From NCBI RefSeq assembly GCF_003386865.1, contig NZ_QTUA01000001.1:1364001-1428000 (forward strand): a stretch of 64,000 bases of DNA. Direction: 5' to 3'. Positions 45,300-54,248 of the stretch are shown here, in pieces. Positions within the stretch are counted from its first letter, which is position 1; each line of letters starts with the position of its first letter. The DNA is from Calidifontibacter indicus (GTDB lineage Bacteria > Actinomycetota > Actinomycetes > Actinomycetales > Dermatophilaceae). A program made the position numbers and the translations under genes. The notes below the pieces were generated by a model. That model searched no databases and had not been told where the DNA came from. It worked only from the letters and a program-made list of their open reading frames with translations.

Positions 45300-45812
45300 C
45301 TAACGTGGCGGCAGGCAGCCGCCGCTGGCGTTAGTTCCGCAGTTGGGCGGAGCATCGATGTCGCTGCTCCATTGAGCGCCGCTTCCGTTGGCAGCGAAGC
45401 TGTACTGAAAGCGGATCTTCGATGCGCTGCTCTCACTGTTGAAGAGGAGGTATCCAGTACTGCAGGCACTGCCGGTTCCGATGTCGAGAACCAGCGGGAA
45501 ACTGGCCCCACTCGGTATCAGCTTCTTCTTAGCGTTGTTCGTCACGTCCCAGATATAAAGTTTGGTCGCGCCGCCCGGACCAGTACACCCGTTCACGGTC
45601 GCGCAGATCTGCAGGTAATACCCCCACGACTGGTCGGTCGACTGCCCAGGGCACTTACAACTGTTGCCACCGAAACTGAAGGTCGGCACACACGGCACCG
45701 ACGCGGCGGCATTGGGCGCAGCTGACACGAGCGCGACGGCGGGCACTGCCCACGCTGCGGATGTCGCTACATTGCGCCGAGTGACGGTGCCGTCGGTCTT
45801 GCTTCTACTCAT
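45300..45812 (-). CDS. secreted Cys-rich protein with Tat-like signal, paralogue B
   Basis: A 170-residue exported protein. The signal TRRNVATSAAWAVPAVALVS-AAPNAAAS is nearly the same as that of the gene 43105-43827. The mature part has eight cysteines, including the cluster GNSCKCPG, and shares the ...GATKLYIWDVTNNAKK-type strand with paralogue A. The lower GC content and solitary position suggest acquisition by transfer. The ATG at 45812 follows AAGGTGGG. No enzymatic motif is recognised. Confidence 0.72.
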   Translation of the reverse strand: MSRSKTDGTVTRRNVATSAAWAVPAVALVSAAPNAAASVPCVPTFSFGGNSCKCPGQSTDQSWGYYLQICATVNGCTGPGGATKLYIWDVTNNAKKKLIPSGASFPLVLDIGTGSACSTGYLLFNSESSASKIRFQYSFAANGSGAQWSSDIDAPPNCGTNASGGCLPPR

Positions 45813-45975
45813 GATTCCCACCTTCAGAGTCGACGTTGGTCGTGCCGAGTCGGATCGGTGGCCCCCCGGGACTTCGACTCTCCGAGCCCGATAGTAGACC
45901 CCTGGTAGGGACTAGGCAACGGAACAGCACGAAGTGGGCAGAACGGAAACCAGACGCGTCGCTGTCCACCGGGGT

Positions 45976-45981
45976 TAGGCT
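45976..45981 (+). promoter_or_regulatory. -10 hexamer TAGGCT of the nucleotidyltransferase gene
   Basis: Ends 7 nt before the ATG at 45989, giving a leaderless or near-leaderless transcript. Confidence 0.5.
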
Positions 45982-45988
45982 GCATCTG

Positions 45989-46867
45989 ATGACGATGCAG
46001 AGTGGGACCGGTGTACAGCGGGTGGAGGCGCCTTCCGGCGTCCGTGTGGTCCTCGGCAGAGCGGCGGTGCAGCTCATCGCAGATGATGCCGGCGCTCACT
46101 TGCTGCACATCAAAGGCGAGGCTGTCGATTCTCGCCTCAGCCCGAGACAAGCACCTGGCTCAGACGTCGATGCGTTGGTCCGCCCGGCCCACGTCAGCCG
46201 GCTCGACACGGCGCTACGTGCCCGTGGCTGGCGGATCCACAGCACCTTCGCGAATGGGTCGCCGTTCGAGCATGCACAGACGTACGTGCACGACTTGTGG
46301 GGTTACTTCGATCTACATCGCTGGTTTCCCGGCATCAACCTCCCCGCCGACGAAGCGTTCGAGCTGCTGTGGAAGGAACGGCAACCCCGCCAACTCGCGG
46401 GGGCGACCGGTTCTGTTCCGTCCTTGCCGATGCAGGCCACGATTCTGATCCTGAATGCCGCCAGGTCGGGCGTCGCCGACCCCGTGCAGCGCTGGATCGT
46501 AGAGCCGGGCATCGATCCGGCGGTCATCGACCGCTGTGTTGGGCAACTTCAGGCTCAGGTGGCCTTCGCAGCAGCCACGGGACATCTCGCTGATTTCAGC
46601 GGGGAGCCTGACTACACCCTCTGGAGCGCGGTGACGCAGGGCGGGAGCCGCACTGCCGAGTGGTTGGGACGGTACCGTGCAGCGCACTCGTGGCGGCAGC
46701 GGATTCGGATCCTCGCACGTGCGCCCCGCGTCAATATCGATGATTTGTCTCATAAGTTGGGACGGCAGCCGACACGGTCGGACATTGTTGCGGAGACCAT
46801 CCGGCGCGCATCGAAAGCAGGGCAGGAGAGTTGGAGATGGTGGCGGGGGCGGTCACGACGTGGCTGA
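45989..46867 (+). CDS. nucleotidyltransferase-fold protein (NTP_transf_5-like)
   Basis: A 292-residue protein resembling the 'uncharacterised nucleotidyltransferase' family PF14907, frequent in exopolysaccharide and peptide-modification clusters. The diagnostic block is HLLHIKGEAVDSRL...GSDVDALVRPAHVSRLDTAL, whose G-S-D-V-D gives the metal-binding aspartates of the Pol-beta fold. Conserved aromatic segments follow (HDLWGYFDLHRWFPGI). The reaction is unknown. It overlaps the PqqD-like gene by 8 nt, so the pair is translationally coupled. Confidence 0.78.
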   Translation: MTMQSGTGVQRVEAPSGVRVVLGRAAVQLIADDAGAHLLHIKGEAVDSRLSPRQAPGSDVDALVRPAHVSRLDTALRARGWRIHSTFANGSPFEHAQTYVHDLWGYFDLHRWFPGINLPADEAFELLWKERQPRQLAGATGSVPSLPMQATILILNAARSGVADPVQRWIVEPGIDPAVIDRCVGQLQAQVAFAAATGHLADFSGEPDYTLWSAVTQGGSRTAEWLGRYRAAHSWRQRIRILARAPRVNIDDLSHKLGRQPTRSDIVAETIRRASKAGQESWRWWRGRSRRG

Positions 46868-47123
46868 CCTTGTGATTGGTGAACGTGTCGGCTGGGTATG
46901 CACCGACGACACTCTTTACGTTGCGAAGCTGCCGGACGGCCCGTTGATGGCGATGAACGAGACCGCGGCGGCGATTTGGGGGGCATGTCAGGCAGGGACG
47001 TCGCGCGAAGGTCTGATCCGTGACCTGGCGGCTCACTACGACATGCCACCGAGTGAACTCGCGCCTGAGGTCGACCGATTCGTCGTGGAACTGCTTGCGG
47101 TGGGGATCTTGCGAGAGCGGTGA
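46860..47123 (+). CDS. PqqD-family (RiPP recognition element-like) protein
   Basis: An 87-residue winged-helix PqqD-type protein. The domain shows the expected strands (RVGWVCTDDTLYVAKLPDGPLMAMNETAAAIWGAC) and helices (LIRDLAAHYDMPPSELAPEV, FVVELLAVGILRE). PqqD-like RRE domains bind leader peptides in RiPP pathways, but related proteins also occur in polysaccharide loci without a known peptide. No precursor peptide, radical SAM or cyclase gene is seen here. The GTG at 46860 lies inside the end of the nucleotidyltransferase gene. Confidence 0.82.
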   Translation: MADLVIGERVGWVCTDDTLYVAKLPDGPLMAMNETAAAIWGACQAGTSREGLIRDLAAHYDMPPSELAPEVDRFVVELLAVGILRER

Positions 47124-47187
47124 TGTCGCGGTGGAGCCTGGACGCGAGGGCAGTGACCGTTTCTGACCGGCTCCATCGTCTCCGCCC

Positions 47188-48327
47188 TTACGTCCAGCCC
47201 GTGGCAGCGAAGATAATACTCGCCATCTGGCGTGCTCGGTCGTCCCACGACGGCACCGGCCGGTCGGCTCGATCGGGGAACCGCCACCGGCCGGGCACCG
47301 CCTCGGCAACAGCATCTGCGAATGCTTCGCCGTCGGCGATCGTCACGCGATCGTCACGCGCGTCCCGGAAGCCGGCGACGTTTGTGCTCACCACCGGTCG
47401 ACCGACCGCCGCGTATTCGTACACCTTGATCGGGTCAAGGCTGTCGGTGAATTCATTGAGCAGGTGGGGCACCACGAGCACGTCAGCGTGCTGGAGATAG
47501 GCGGGCACATCCATCACCGGTTTTTGCCCGAGGAGCACCACTCCGCTCTGCTCGAGGCGGGTGCGGTCGTCGGGCGTAAGAAGGTTCGGTCCCACGAGGG
47601 TGAGCGTCGCACGGCCGGCGAGACGCTCTGCTGTCCTGATGGCCAGGGACACATCGAGGCGGTCGGTGTGCAGGGTCCCGACGTATACGGCGTTGGCGCC
47701 GACCGGGAGATCATGTGGGCGGGGTGCCGGTCGGCGGTAGGTGTCCGGATCAACGGCGTTCGGGATGAGTGTGGTGCGGCCGGCACGTTGCTTGGTGCGT
47801 TCCAAGGCGGGCGAGCACACGACGATCTGCGCGCACCTGTCGAGCAACAGTGACTCGTCCCGTTCCAATCGCGACAACTCCGCTGTAGTGCGATCCGCCT
47901 GCAGCCAGTCGTCGGTGATGTCGTAGATCGCCGGCCAACCCGTCGCGTCGAGCACGTCTGCGCCCCGTGGGTCGTTCACCCACAGCAGAGGACGTTCGAA
48001 ACCGATGCGCCTCGCCGTCTTCGCGATGTGGCGGGCCCACCGCAGATCCTGTCCGCGATCGATCTTGCGGGGGAGGAGCTTGGTGGGCTCGAGCAGGAGG
48101 ATTCTGGTGCCGTTCTCGCCCGGCAGGCTCGGGCCGGGACGCAGGCCACGCCCAGGCCGTGCACGTCGACCCGAGCGGGCGGCGTGGAGCGGGTCGACGC
48201 TCGGCTCGACCCAGAGCACGCGCAGCGCGGGGTCGGTGAGAAGCAGTCGGTGCACGAGATGTTGATTGCGACGCCAGACCTCGTCCCATGCCTCCAACGA
48301 GATCACCACGAGGTCGTGTGCGGTCAC
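47188..48327 (-). CDS. glycosyltransferase (GT4-like)
   Basis: A 379-residue GT-B fold enzyme. The N-terminus HDLVVISLEAWDEVWRRNQHL resembles TuaH-type teichuronic acid glycosyltransferases. The C-terminal domain has NAVYVGTLHTDRLDVSLAIR, and the donor-site region is DVLVVPHLLNEFTDSLDPIKVYEY, with the acidic residue of the E-x7-E motif provided by IKVYEYAAVGRPVV. It overlaps the next upstream gene by 4 nt, forming a minus-strand operon with 48324-49346, the Wzy-like gene and the fused glycosyltransferase. Confidence 0.85.
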   Translation of the reverse strand: MTAHDLVVISLEAWDEVWRRNQHLVHRLLLTDPALRVLWVEPSVDPLHAARSGRRARPGRGLRPGPSLPGENGTRILLLEPTKLLPRKIDRGQDLRWARHIAKTARRIGFERPLLWVNDPRGADVLDATGWPAIYDITDDWLQADRTTAELSRLERDESLLLDRCAQIVVCSPALERTKQRAGRTTLIPNAVDPDTYRRPAPRPHDLPVGANAVYVGTLHTDRLDVSLAIRTAERLAGRATLTLVGPNLLTPDDRTRLEQSGVVLLGQKPVMDVPAYLQHADVLVVPHLLNEFTDSLDPIKVYEYAAVGRPVVSTNVAGFRDARDDRVTIADGEAFADAVAEAVPGRWRFPDRADRPVPSWDDRARQMASIIFAATGWT

Positions 48328-49346
48328 AGCACGCTCCGGTAGACGGCGTCGGTGGCCTCGGCCTGGGCTTCCAGGGTGAAGCGCTCGCGTTGGATCGCGC
48401 GGAGGTCCGCGCCGTAGGCAACACGTCGGGTCTCGTCGGCGGCGAGCTCGCGCAGGAGTCGGGCGGCGCTATCGACGTCGCCCGGTGGAAACATTGCGGC
48501 GCCGTCGGCGGATCCGACCGTCTCGAGGTGGCCGCCGGAGGCCGATGCGACCACCGGCAGGCCACCGGCCATCGCTTCCAGGACGGTCAGGCCCAGCGCC
48601 TCGGAGGCGGTGGGCGCTACGAGGATCGAGGCCGCATCCATCCGGGTGGGCACGTCGGAGCGGTGCCCGAGGAAGGTTGTGGCTCCGGCGATACCGAGCC
48701 GAACAGCGTTGTCCTGCAGATCGTTCCGCAAGGCGCCGTCGCCCACCAACTCCAGCCGCCAGCCTTCGGCGGCAAGGCCCGAGCGCGAGAAAGCGCTCAA
48801 CGTGAGGTCGGTGAGCTTCTCCGGCTCCAACCGCTGCACGACGAGCACGGTGCGTTCGCGTGGCACGTCGGAGTGCGGTCGCACCGGCACGCCGGAGTGG
48901 ACGACGGTGGACGGCCCATCGATGTGCGCTGCAACGAAGTCGCTCACCGCGATCTGTGCGGCCAAGCGGCGTGCACCGAGGTGCAGGATCGGTCGGAGCG
49001 CCGGCCGGCTGCCACGATGCGCAGCGAAGTGCCGGGTGGCGACGATCGGCGCTGTGCCGGGGGTGAGTCCCGTGATCACCGCGGCGGCTTCTGCGGCCGC
49101 CATGTGTGTGTTGACGACGTCGGGACCCCACTTGCGCAGCTGAACCAATGCCCGCATGACCTCGGCCGTGGTGGTTGCCGGGATGAACTCGATGTCGGCG
49201 GCCGTCAACAGCCCGTTCATCCGGTCGACATTCCCGCCGATGACGGCTACGTCATCACCGCGCAGCCGCTGGGCGATGGCCAAGCGGAGCACGTGGCGTT
49301 CGACACCGGCGAAGTTGTCCGACCGGATCGCGTGGATGATCTTCAC
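48324..49346 (-). CDS. glycosyltransferase family 4 protein
   Basis: A 340-residue GT-B sugar transferase. It begins MKIIHAIRSDNFAGVERHVLRLA with the glycine-containing acceptor loop. The donor domain contains VLVVQRLEPEKLTDLTLSAF, and the signature is ASILVAPTASEALGLTVLEAMAGGLPVVAS. Overlaps of 4 nt at both ends tie it to its neighbours in one operon. Sugar specificity cannot be read. Confidence 0.9.
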   Translation of the reverse strand: MKIIHAIRSDNFAGVERHVLRLAIAQRLRGDDVAVIGGNVDRMNGLLTAADIEFIPATTTAEVMRALVQLRKWGPDVVNTHMAAAEAAAVITGLTPGTAPIVATRHFAAHRGSRPALRPILHLGARRLAAQIAVSDFVAAHIDGPSTVVHSGVPVRPHSDVPRERTVLVVQRLEPEKLTDLTLSAFSRSGLAAEGWRLELVGDGALRNDLQDNAVRLGIAGATTFLGHRSDVPTRMDAASILVAPTASEALGLTVLEAMAGGLPVVASASGGHLETVGSADGAAMFPPGDVDSAARLLRELAADETRRVAYGADLRAIQRERFTLEAQAEATDAVYRSVL

Positions 49347-50725
49347 CGTGCGCCGGCCTCCGCCGTACTAACGCTGACGCGGTGACCGCCTCCAAAACCG
49401 TTGTCGATGGCCGGAGCTGTGCCCGTGTGTGAGACTTCTGTAGCCCGGTCGAGTTCGGCTGCGCGGCCCCCGAGGCAGATACCGAGGATGATGAACGGCA
49501 GTGACGCGGCAACCGCAACCCAGAAGATGTCGAGTTGGCCCTGCACCAGACGATCGACCACCACGCCGAAGGCGATCATCCCGTAGACGGAGCGGTCGCG
49601 CGAGGTGACCACCACACTGCCGATGGCCCAGATCACAAAACCCAGCACGCCGACCAGACCAGCCGACGAGCCCACCTCGAGCAGAGCGTTGGGCGGTTGG
49701 AAACGGTTGGCAAACCGGTCGGTGTACCACCAACGCAGGCCGACACCGAAGAACGGCTGGTGGGCCCAGATGTCCAACGTGTCGGCGAACCAGCTGACTC
49801 GCTGATTGGCCGAGTTGAACCGAGCAGAAGCGGAGGTCTCGCCGAGTTGGTCCCGCACGGTGAGCGCTGTGAACCCGAGCGCAGGAATCGCCGCCAGCGT
49901 GAGCACGCGACGCGGGTGCTTCACGCCCCGGCGCACGGCGACAACAGCCATCGCGACGGCTAGGCCGACGATGGCTTGGCGCGATTGGCTCATGGCGAGC
50001 GCCGCCAGCAACAGCACGAGCACGACGGGCGTGAACCGGCCGAACTTCAATTGGGGCGGTCGGAGCCACGCGACGATCGCGCAGACTCCCATGATCCCCC
50101 CGATGAAGTTCTTGTGCATGGGCATCGGCGAGGTTACGTAGACGGCCGCGAAGTCGCCTCCGGCGTACTGGCGCAGGCCGGTCACGATGGTAATCACGGC
50201 GAGCACGCTCGCGCAGGCGAGCAGGATGCTAAGGCCGAGCCCGGCGTAGCCGCGCCTCCCGATGGTCCAGCCGACGACCAGAGCGCCGCTGATCAGCAGC
50301 CATTCGTGCGCCCACTCGATGTAGTTGGCGCGGTAGGGGTTCTGGATGAGGGTGAAGAGCAGGCACGCCTGGTAGGTCGCCGACAGCCACAGCAGTGTGC
50401 GGAGCGCGGGGGAGAACGGACGGGGCGCGAGGAGCGCTGCCGGCCAGAAGGCGACGAAGAGCGCGAGGTCGGACACCGACAGGTCAATGCCACCGAGCCC
50501 TGCCCGAGTGCTGATGAGATAGAGCGGCAGAAACGCGGTCGGCACCAGCGCCGGCTCAGTGAGGCTCAGAGCGAACAACAGCACGGTCGCCGCCCCGATC
50601 ACCACCAATAAGGGGCGATGCGGAATCTGTTGGCCGGCGCCAAGCAGCAGGGCCAGGGCGGTGGCTGCCATGAGCACCACGCCGCCCCAACGCAGCAGGC
50701 GTCGCACGATGCTGTGTGCAGCCAC
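49343..50725 (-). CDS. O-antigen ligase/polymerase (Wzy)-like membrane protein
   Basis: A 460-residue polytopic protein with ~11 helices. The conserved Wzy_C region (QSRQAIVGLAVAMAVVAVRR, then RVSWFADTLDIWAHQPFFGVGLRWWYT) carries the R-x3-W and H-x-P-x-x-G-x-G pattern of the O-antigen ligase superfamily. It is the likely polymerase or ligase for the glycan repeat. The C-terminal ~40 residues are polar and cytoplasmic. Confidence 0.88.
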   Translation of the reverse strand: MAAHSIVRRLLRWGGVVLMAATALALLLGAGQQIPHRPLLVVIGAATVLLFALSLTEPALVPTAFLPLYLISTRAGLGGIDLSVSDLALFVAFWPAALLAPRPFSPALRTLLWLSATYQACLLFTLIQNPYRANYIEWAHEWLLISGALVVGWTIGRRGYAGLGLSILLACASVLAVITIVTGLRQYAGGDFAAVYVTSPMPMHKNFIGGIMGVCAIVAWLRPPQLKFGRFTPVVLVLLLAALAMSQSRQAIVGLAVAMAVVAVRRGVKHPRRVLTLAAIPALGFTALTVRDQLGETSASARFNSANQRVSWFADTLDIWAHQPFFGVGLRWWYTDRFANRFQPPNALLEVGSSAGLVGVLGFVIWAIGSVVVTSRDRSVYGMIAFGVVVDRLVQGQLDIFWVAVAASLPFIILGICLGGRAAELDRATEVSHTGTAPAIDNGFGGGHRVSVSTAEAGAR

Positions 50726-50768
50726 GCGTCCCCTCCTGCTCTCACCTTGCTAAGTGCGCCTGCCCTGA

Positions 50769-52742
50769 TCAGGTCGTCGACTCGGACTGGTCAGAGGTTC
50801 GCACAAGTGCGGCACGCACCGCCAACGGCCCCTGCAGGTAATGACGGGCCCGGGCCCGAGCATGCGCGCCGCGCTCGCCGCTCAAGACCACACTGCGTGC
50901 GGCCGCGCCGGCGATCTGTGCCCAGCGGACAACCTGCCAACCGGCCGCCCCGAAGTGCTTGCGGTGGTAGATCTCCTGCGAGGCGTGGAAATGCGCCTCG
51001 CGGACATCGGAGTTGCTGCTCGTCGCAGCGCCGATGTGCAGGGCTTCGACTTCCGGCACCAGCGCGTGCCGCCACCCGAGGCGCGCGGACCGAGCCGCCC
51101 AGTCGGTCTCCTCGGCGTAGAGGAAGAACCGCTGGTCGAAGCCGCCCACCTGGGCCAGCGCCTCGGCGCGCAGCAGCATGATTGCGCCGGTGACGTACGT
51201 GTTCTGCGGGCCGAGGCGTCCCAGCCCGACCGCTTCGAGCACAGACCGGCCCGGCGAGGGGAGCGGCCACGCGACCCGGGAGGGACGTCCATCGGCGTCG
51301 TGTTGGGCCGGGGCGACGCTCGCGAGGTCGGGCTCGGCCAGGAGGCGGGTGTGCAGGATGTGCACTTCGGCCGGCGAGATCACGGCATCGGGGTTGAGCA
51401 ACAGCACGTCAGCGCCGGCCACTTCGGGCCGCCCGAGCGCAACGTTGACGCCCGCGCCGAACCCGCCGTTGCGGCCCGGATCGATGTATGCGGCCCCGTG
51501 GCGCGCCGCGACGTCGGCGATGTCGGCGCGCGAACTGTTGTCGACCACCGTGATGTCGAGGCCGGTGAGCGGCGCGAGCGCGCGGTCGACAAGTTCGGGG
51601 GCGCCATACGCGACGAGCACGACGTGCACTCGGCGCTCCCCGGTCGCCAATGGCTCGTGCACCATCCGGCGGTACATGTCCACCTGCTCGGCAGCGATCT
51701 GCTGCCAGTCGTAGTCTGCGCCCCGTGCGGTTGCGGCCGCCGAGAGACGGCTTCGCTCCGGCTCGGTGGCGGCTCGCACGAGTGCGTCAGCCAGGGCACG
51801 CGGCTGCGCCTCGGGCACCAGCAGGCCGCCCTCACCGACCACTTCCGGGAGGGCTCCGCTGGCGGACGCGACCACGGGGGTGCCGCAGGCCATCGCCTCG
51901 ACGACGACGCGGCCGAACTGTTCGATCCAGTTGGGCGTGGTCAATGACGGCACCGCCAGCACGTCGAGTTCACGGTAGAAGTCGGCGAGTGCCGAGCCGG
52001 AAAGCGACCCACGCCACGTGACCCGCGGCTCGAGCCCCAGTTCCGCAGCCTGTGCTCGAAGCCGTGCCTCGGACGGACCTGCGCCGGCGAGTTGGAGATG
52101 CAGCCGTGGTTCGAGGGCGAGCGCATCGAGCAACACGCTCACACCCTTGTGCGATTCGAAGCGTCCGGCGTAGCCGACGCAAATCTCACCCGTCGTCGTT
52201 GGGTGGTCGGAGCCGGGTGCGAACTGGGCGGTGTCGATGCCGAGGCCGAGCAGCGTCGACCGGCCCGGGAATCCCTTGCGCTCCACGATGCGCCCGGCCT
52301 CGGCGTTGCAGACTTGCACGGCCGCCGCGTGCCGCAAGGCCCAGCGTTCGAGCCAACGGAACGGCACGGCGTAGCGCTTGTCGAGATTCTGGGCGGAGTA
52401 GAGCACATACGGCGCCGATTGGCGGGCCAGCCGCCGTAGGAGCAGCACCTCGGCCGTCGCCAGCGCGAACGGTTCCTCGTGGATGTCGATCACGTCGAGC
52501 GGCCGACGCAGCTCCCTCCAAATGGGCCGCGGGTCGTAGACGAAGAGGGCGGGGTGCTTGCCGCGAGTGGCCACCCCGATCACCTCTTCGCCTGGTTCGG
52601 GACTCAGTGTGACGTCGCGGCCGCCCTCGTTCCACACCTTCGCCGACAGCAGCCGGAGGTCGACATCATGTGCGCGGATCGACCGATCCCGAGCCCGCCA
52701 TTCGCTGACCACCGCACTGTGCGAGATGCGAAGAACGCGCAC
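50769..52742 (-). CDS. two-domain glycosyltransferase (GT4 + GT2 fusion)
   Basis: A 657-residue natural fusion. The first ~360 residues are a GT-B family 4 enzyme (RISHSAVVSEWRARDRSIRA, CVGYAGRFESHKGVSVLLDA, VVVEAMACGTPVVASASGALPEV). The C-terminal ~290 residues are a GT-A family 2 rhamnosyltransferase-like enzyme: VHVVLVAYGAPELVDRALAP, NGGFGAGVNVALG, a DVLLLNPDAV metal-binding segment and DQRFFLYAEETDWAARSARLG. Two sequential sugar additions by one protein are likely. It is the first gene of the minus-strand operon; a divergent 96-bp gap separates it from the Wzz/BY-kinase gene. Confidence 0.9.
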   Translation of the reverse strand: MRVLRISHSAVVSEWRARDRSIRAHDVDLRLLSAKVWNEGGRDVTLSPEPGEEVIGVATRGKHPALFVYDPRPIWRELRRPLDVIDIHEEPFALATAEVLLLRRLARQSAPYVLYSAQNLDKRYAVPFRWLERWALRHAAAVQVCNAEAGRIVERKGFPGRSTLLGLGIDTAQFAPGSDHPTTTGEICVGYAGRFESHKGVSVLLDALALEPRLHLQLAGAGPSEARLRAQAAELGLEPRVTWRGSLSGSALADFYRELDVLAVPSLTTPNWIEQFGRVVVEAMACGTPVVASASGALPEVVGEGGLLVPEAQPRALADALVRAATEPERSRLSAAATARGADYDWQQIAAEQVDMYRRMVHEPLATGERRVHVVLVAYGAPELVDRALAPLTGLDITVVDNSSRADIADVAARHGAAYIDPGRNGGFGAGVNVALGRPEVAGADVLLLNPDAVISPAEVHILHTRLLAEPDLASVAPAQHDADGRPSRVAWPLPSPGRSVLEAVGLGRLGPQNTYVTGAIMLLRAEALAQVGGFDQRFFLYAEETDWAARSARLGWRHALVPEVEALHIGAATSSNSDVREAHFHASQEIYHRKHFGAAGWQVVRWAQIAGAAARSVVLSGERGAHARARARHYLQGPLAVRAALVRTSDQSESTT

Positions 52743-52838
52743 GTTAGACTCCTGCGAAAATATGGGGTTGGGGAAGGCTTAGGACGCACTGTCGAGGCGA
52801 ATGCGGCGGTCGTCTCCACCGGACGGACGGACTGAATC

Positions 52839-54248
52839 GTGACATTGCGTGAGTTTCTCACTGTAGTGCGCAGGCGGTGGCGCATCATTGCCCTGTGCAC
52901 GCTCGTCGTCGTCGCGGTCGCGGCTCTGGTCACCATGCAACAGCCTCGCTCCTACACTGCGCGATCGAGTTTTTACCTCCAGACGACTGCCCAGAGTTCA
53001 GGGGCGAACAATGGCATCGCAGTCATCACTGCACAGGATCTCAACACCTATGTTGCGGTCCTCGGATCGCCCCCGGTCATCGAGCCCCTCCGCCGCCGCC
53101 TCGGGCTGCCGGCTGGGTACCCGATCAATGTCTCGGCGACAGTCAATCCAAGCGCTTCCATCCTGAACGTCACTGCCGTCGATTCCGATCCTCGTCGGGC
53201 GGCCGCGATCGCGAATGCAACGGGACCCCAACTCGCCGAGGCCGCAGCCACCTTCTCGCCCTTGCTGAAGTCGTCCGGCCAGGCTGTCGCCGCAACCACG
53301 ATTTCGCCGGCCGCGGTGCCTGCGTCACCGACGTCGCCGAACGTCACTCGCAACATCGAGCTTGCCGTGCTTGCAGGCCTGCTGCTCGGCATCGCTTTCG
53401 CCCTCATGCGCAATGTGTTCGACACGAAGGTTCGAGGCGAGGGTGACCTGCAGACGGTGTCGGACAGCCCGCTTCTGGCGGCTCTCCCGGCAGACAACAT
53501 GCAGAAGGTGATCTCGTCCTGGGACTCGCGCGCAGCGGAGCGCCACGGCTACCTGGAGGCCGTGCGTCGACTGCGCACGAGTCTCATGTTCGTCGACGTC
53601 ACGACCACCGGAAACGCCTTTCTGATCACGTCTGCCGTGCCGGGCGAAGGGAAGACTACGACGGCGATCAACTTGGCCCGAGCCGTGGCGGAGACCGGCT
53701 CGCGCACGCTGCTTGTGGACGCCGACCTCCGGAGGCCGACCGTGGCGAGCACGCTCGGCTTGGAAGGCGCGGCCGGGCTGACGACTGTGCTGCTCGGTCG
53801 AGCCGACCTCAACGACGTGATTCAGCCCTACGGCGCCACCAACCTTTACATCCTCGCCGCCGGGCAGGTGCCGCCGAACCCGAGCGAACTTCTCGGTTCC
53901 CAACGGATGGCCGAGGTCTTCGAGAAGCTCGTAGCAGACTTCGACTACGTCTTGGTGGACAGCCCTCCCGTGCTCCCGGTGGTTGACGCGGTGCTGCTCG
54001 ACAAACTGACTGCCGGACTTGTGATGATCGTGGCTGCAGATCGAACGCGAAAGCGCGATCTCGCACAGGCGCTGAAGGTGCTGCAGACCGCCGGTGTCGA
54101 GATCGACGGTTTTGCGATGAACAAGGTGAACGCAAAGTCGGACTCCTACTACGGCACATACACCTATGAGTCGGATGTGTCGACTCGGTCGAACAAGCGT
54201 GGGAGTCGGTCGGAGGGTGGCCGGCGACGGGCACTCCCGCGCCGGTGA
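52839..54248 (+). CDS. Wzz/BY-kinase: polysaccharide co-polymerase with tyrosine autokinase domain
   Basis: A 469-residue fusion of a chain-length regulator and a bacterial tyrosine kinase. The Wzz part has helices at ~15-35 and ~172-192 (LAVLAGLLLGIAFALMRNVF) enclosing an extracytoplasmic region. The kinase has Walker A SAVPGEGKTTTAIN (~266-279), Walker A' LLVDADLRRPT and Walker B DYVLVDSPPVLPV. The C-terminus carries a tyrosine cluster, SYYGTYTYES, the expected autophosphorylation sites. It probably controls glycan chain length with the Wzy-like protein. No cognate low-molecular-weight phosphatase gene is in the window. It overlaps the PAP2 gene by 4 nt. Confidence 0.92.
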   Translation: MTLREFLTVVRRRWRIIALCTLVVVAVAALVTMQQPRSYTARSSFYLQTTAQSSGANNGIAVITAQDLNTYVAVLGSPPVIEPLRRRLGLPAGYPINVSATVNPSASILNVTAVDSDPRRAAAIANATGPQLAEAAATFSPLLKSSGQAVAATTISPAAVPASPTSPNVTRNIELAVLAGLLLGIAFALMRNVFDTKVRGEGDLQTVSDSPLLAALPADNMQKVISSWDSRAAERHGYLEAVRRLRTSLMFVDVTTTGNAFLITSAVPGEGKTTTAINLARAVAETGSRTLLVDADLRRPTVASTLGLEGAAGLTTVLLGRADLNDVIQPYGATNLYILAAGQVPPNPSELLGSQRMAEVFEKLVADFDYVLVDSPPVLPVVDAVLLDKLTAGLVMIVAADRTRKRDLAQALKVLQTAGVEIDGFAMNKVNAKSDSYYGTYTYESDVSTRSNKRGSRSEGGRRRALPRR

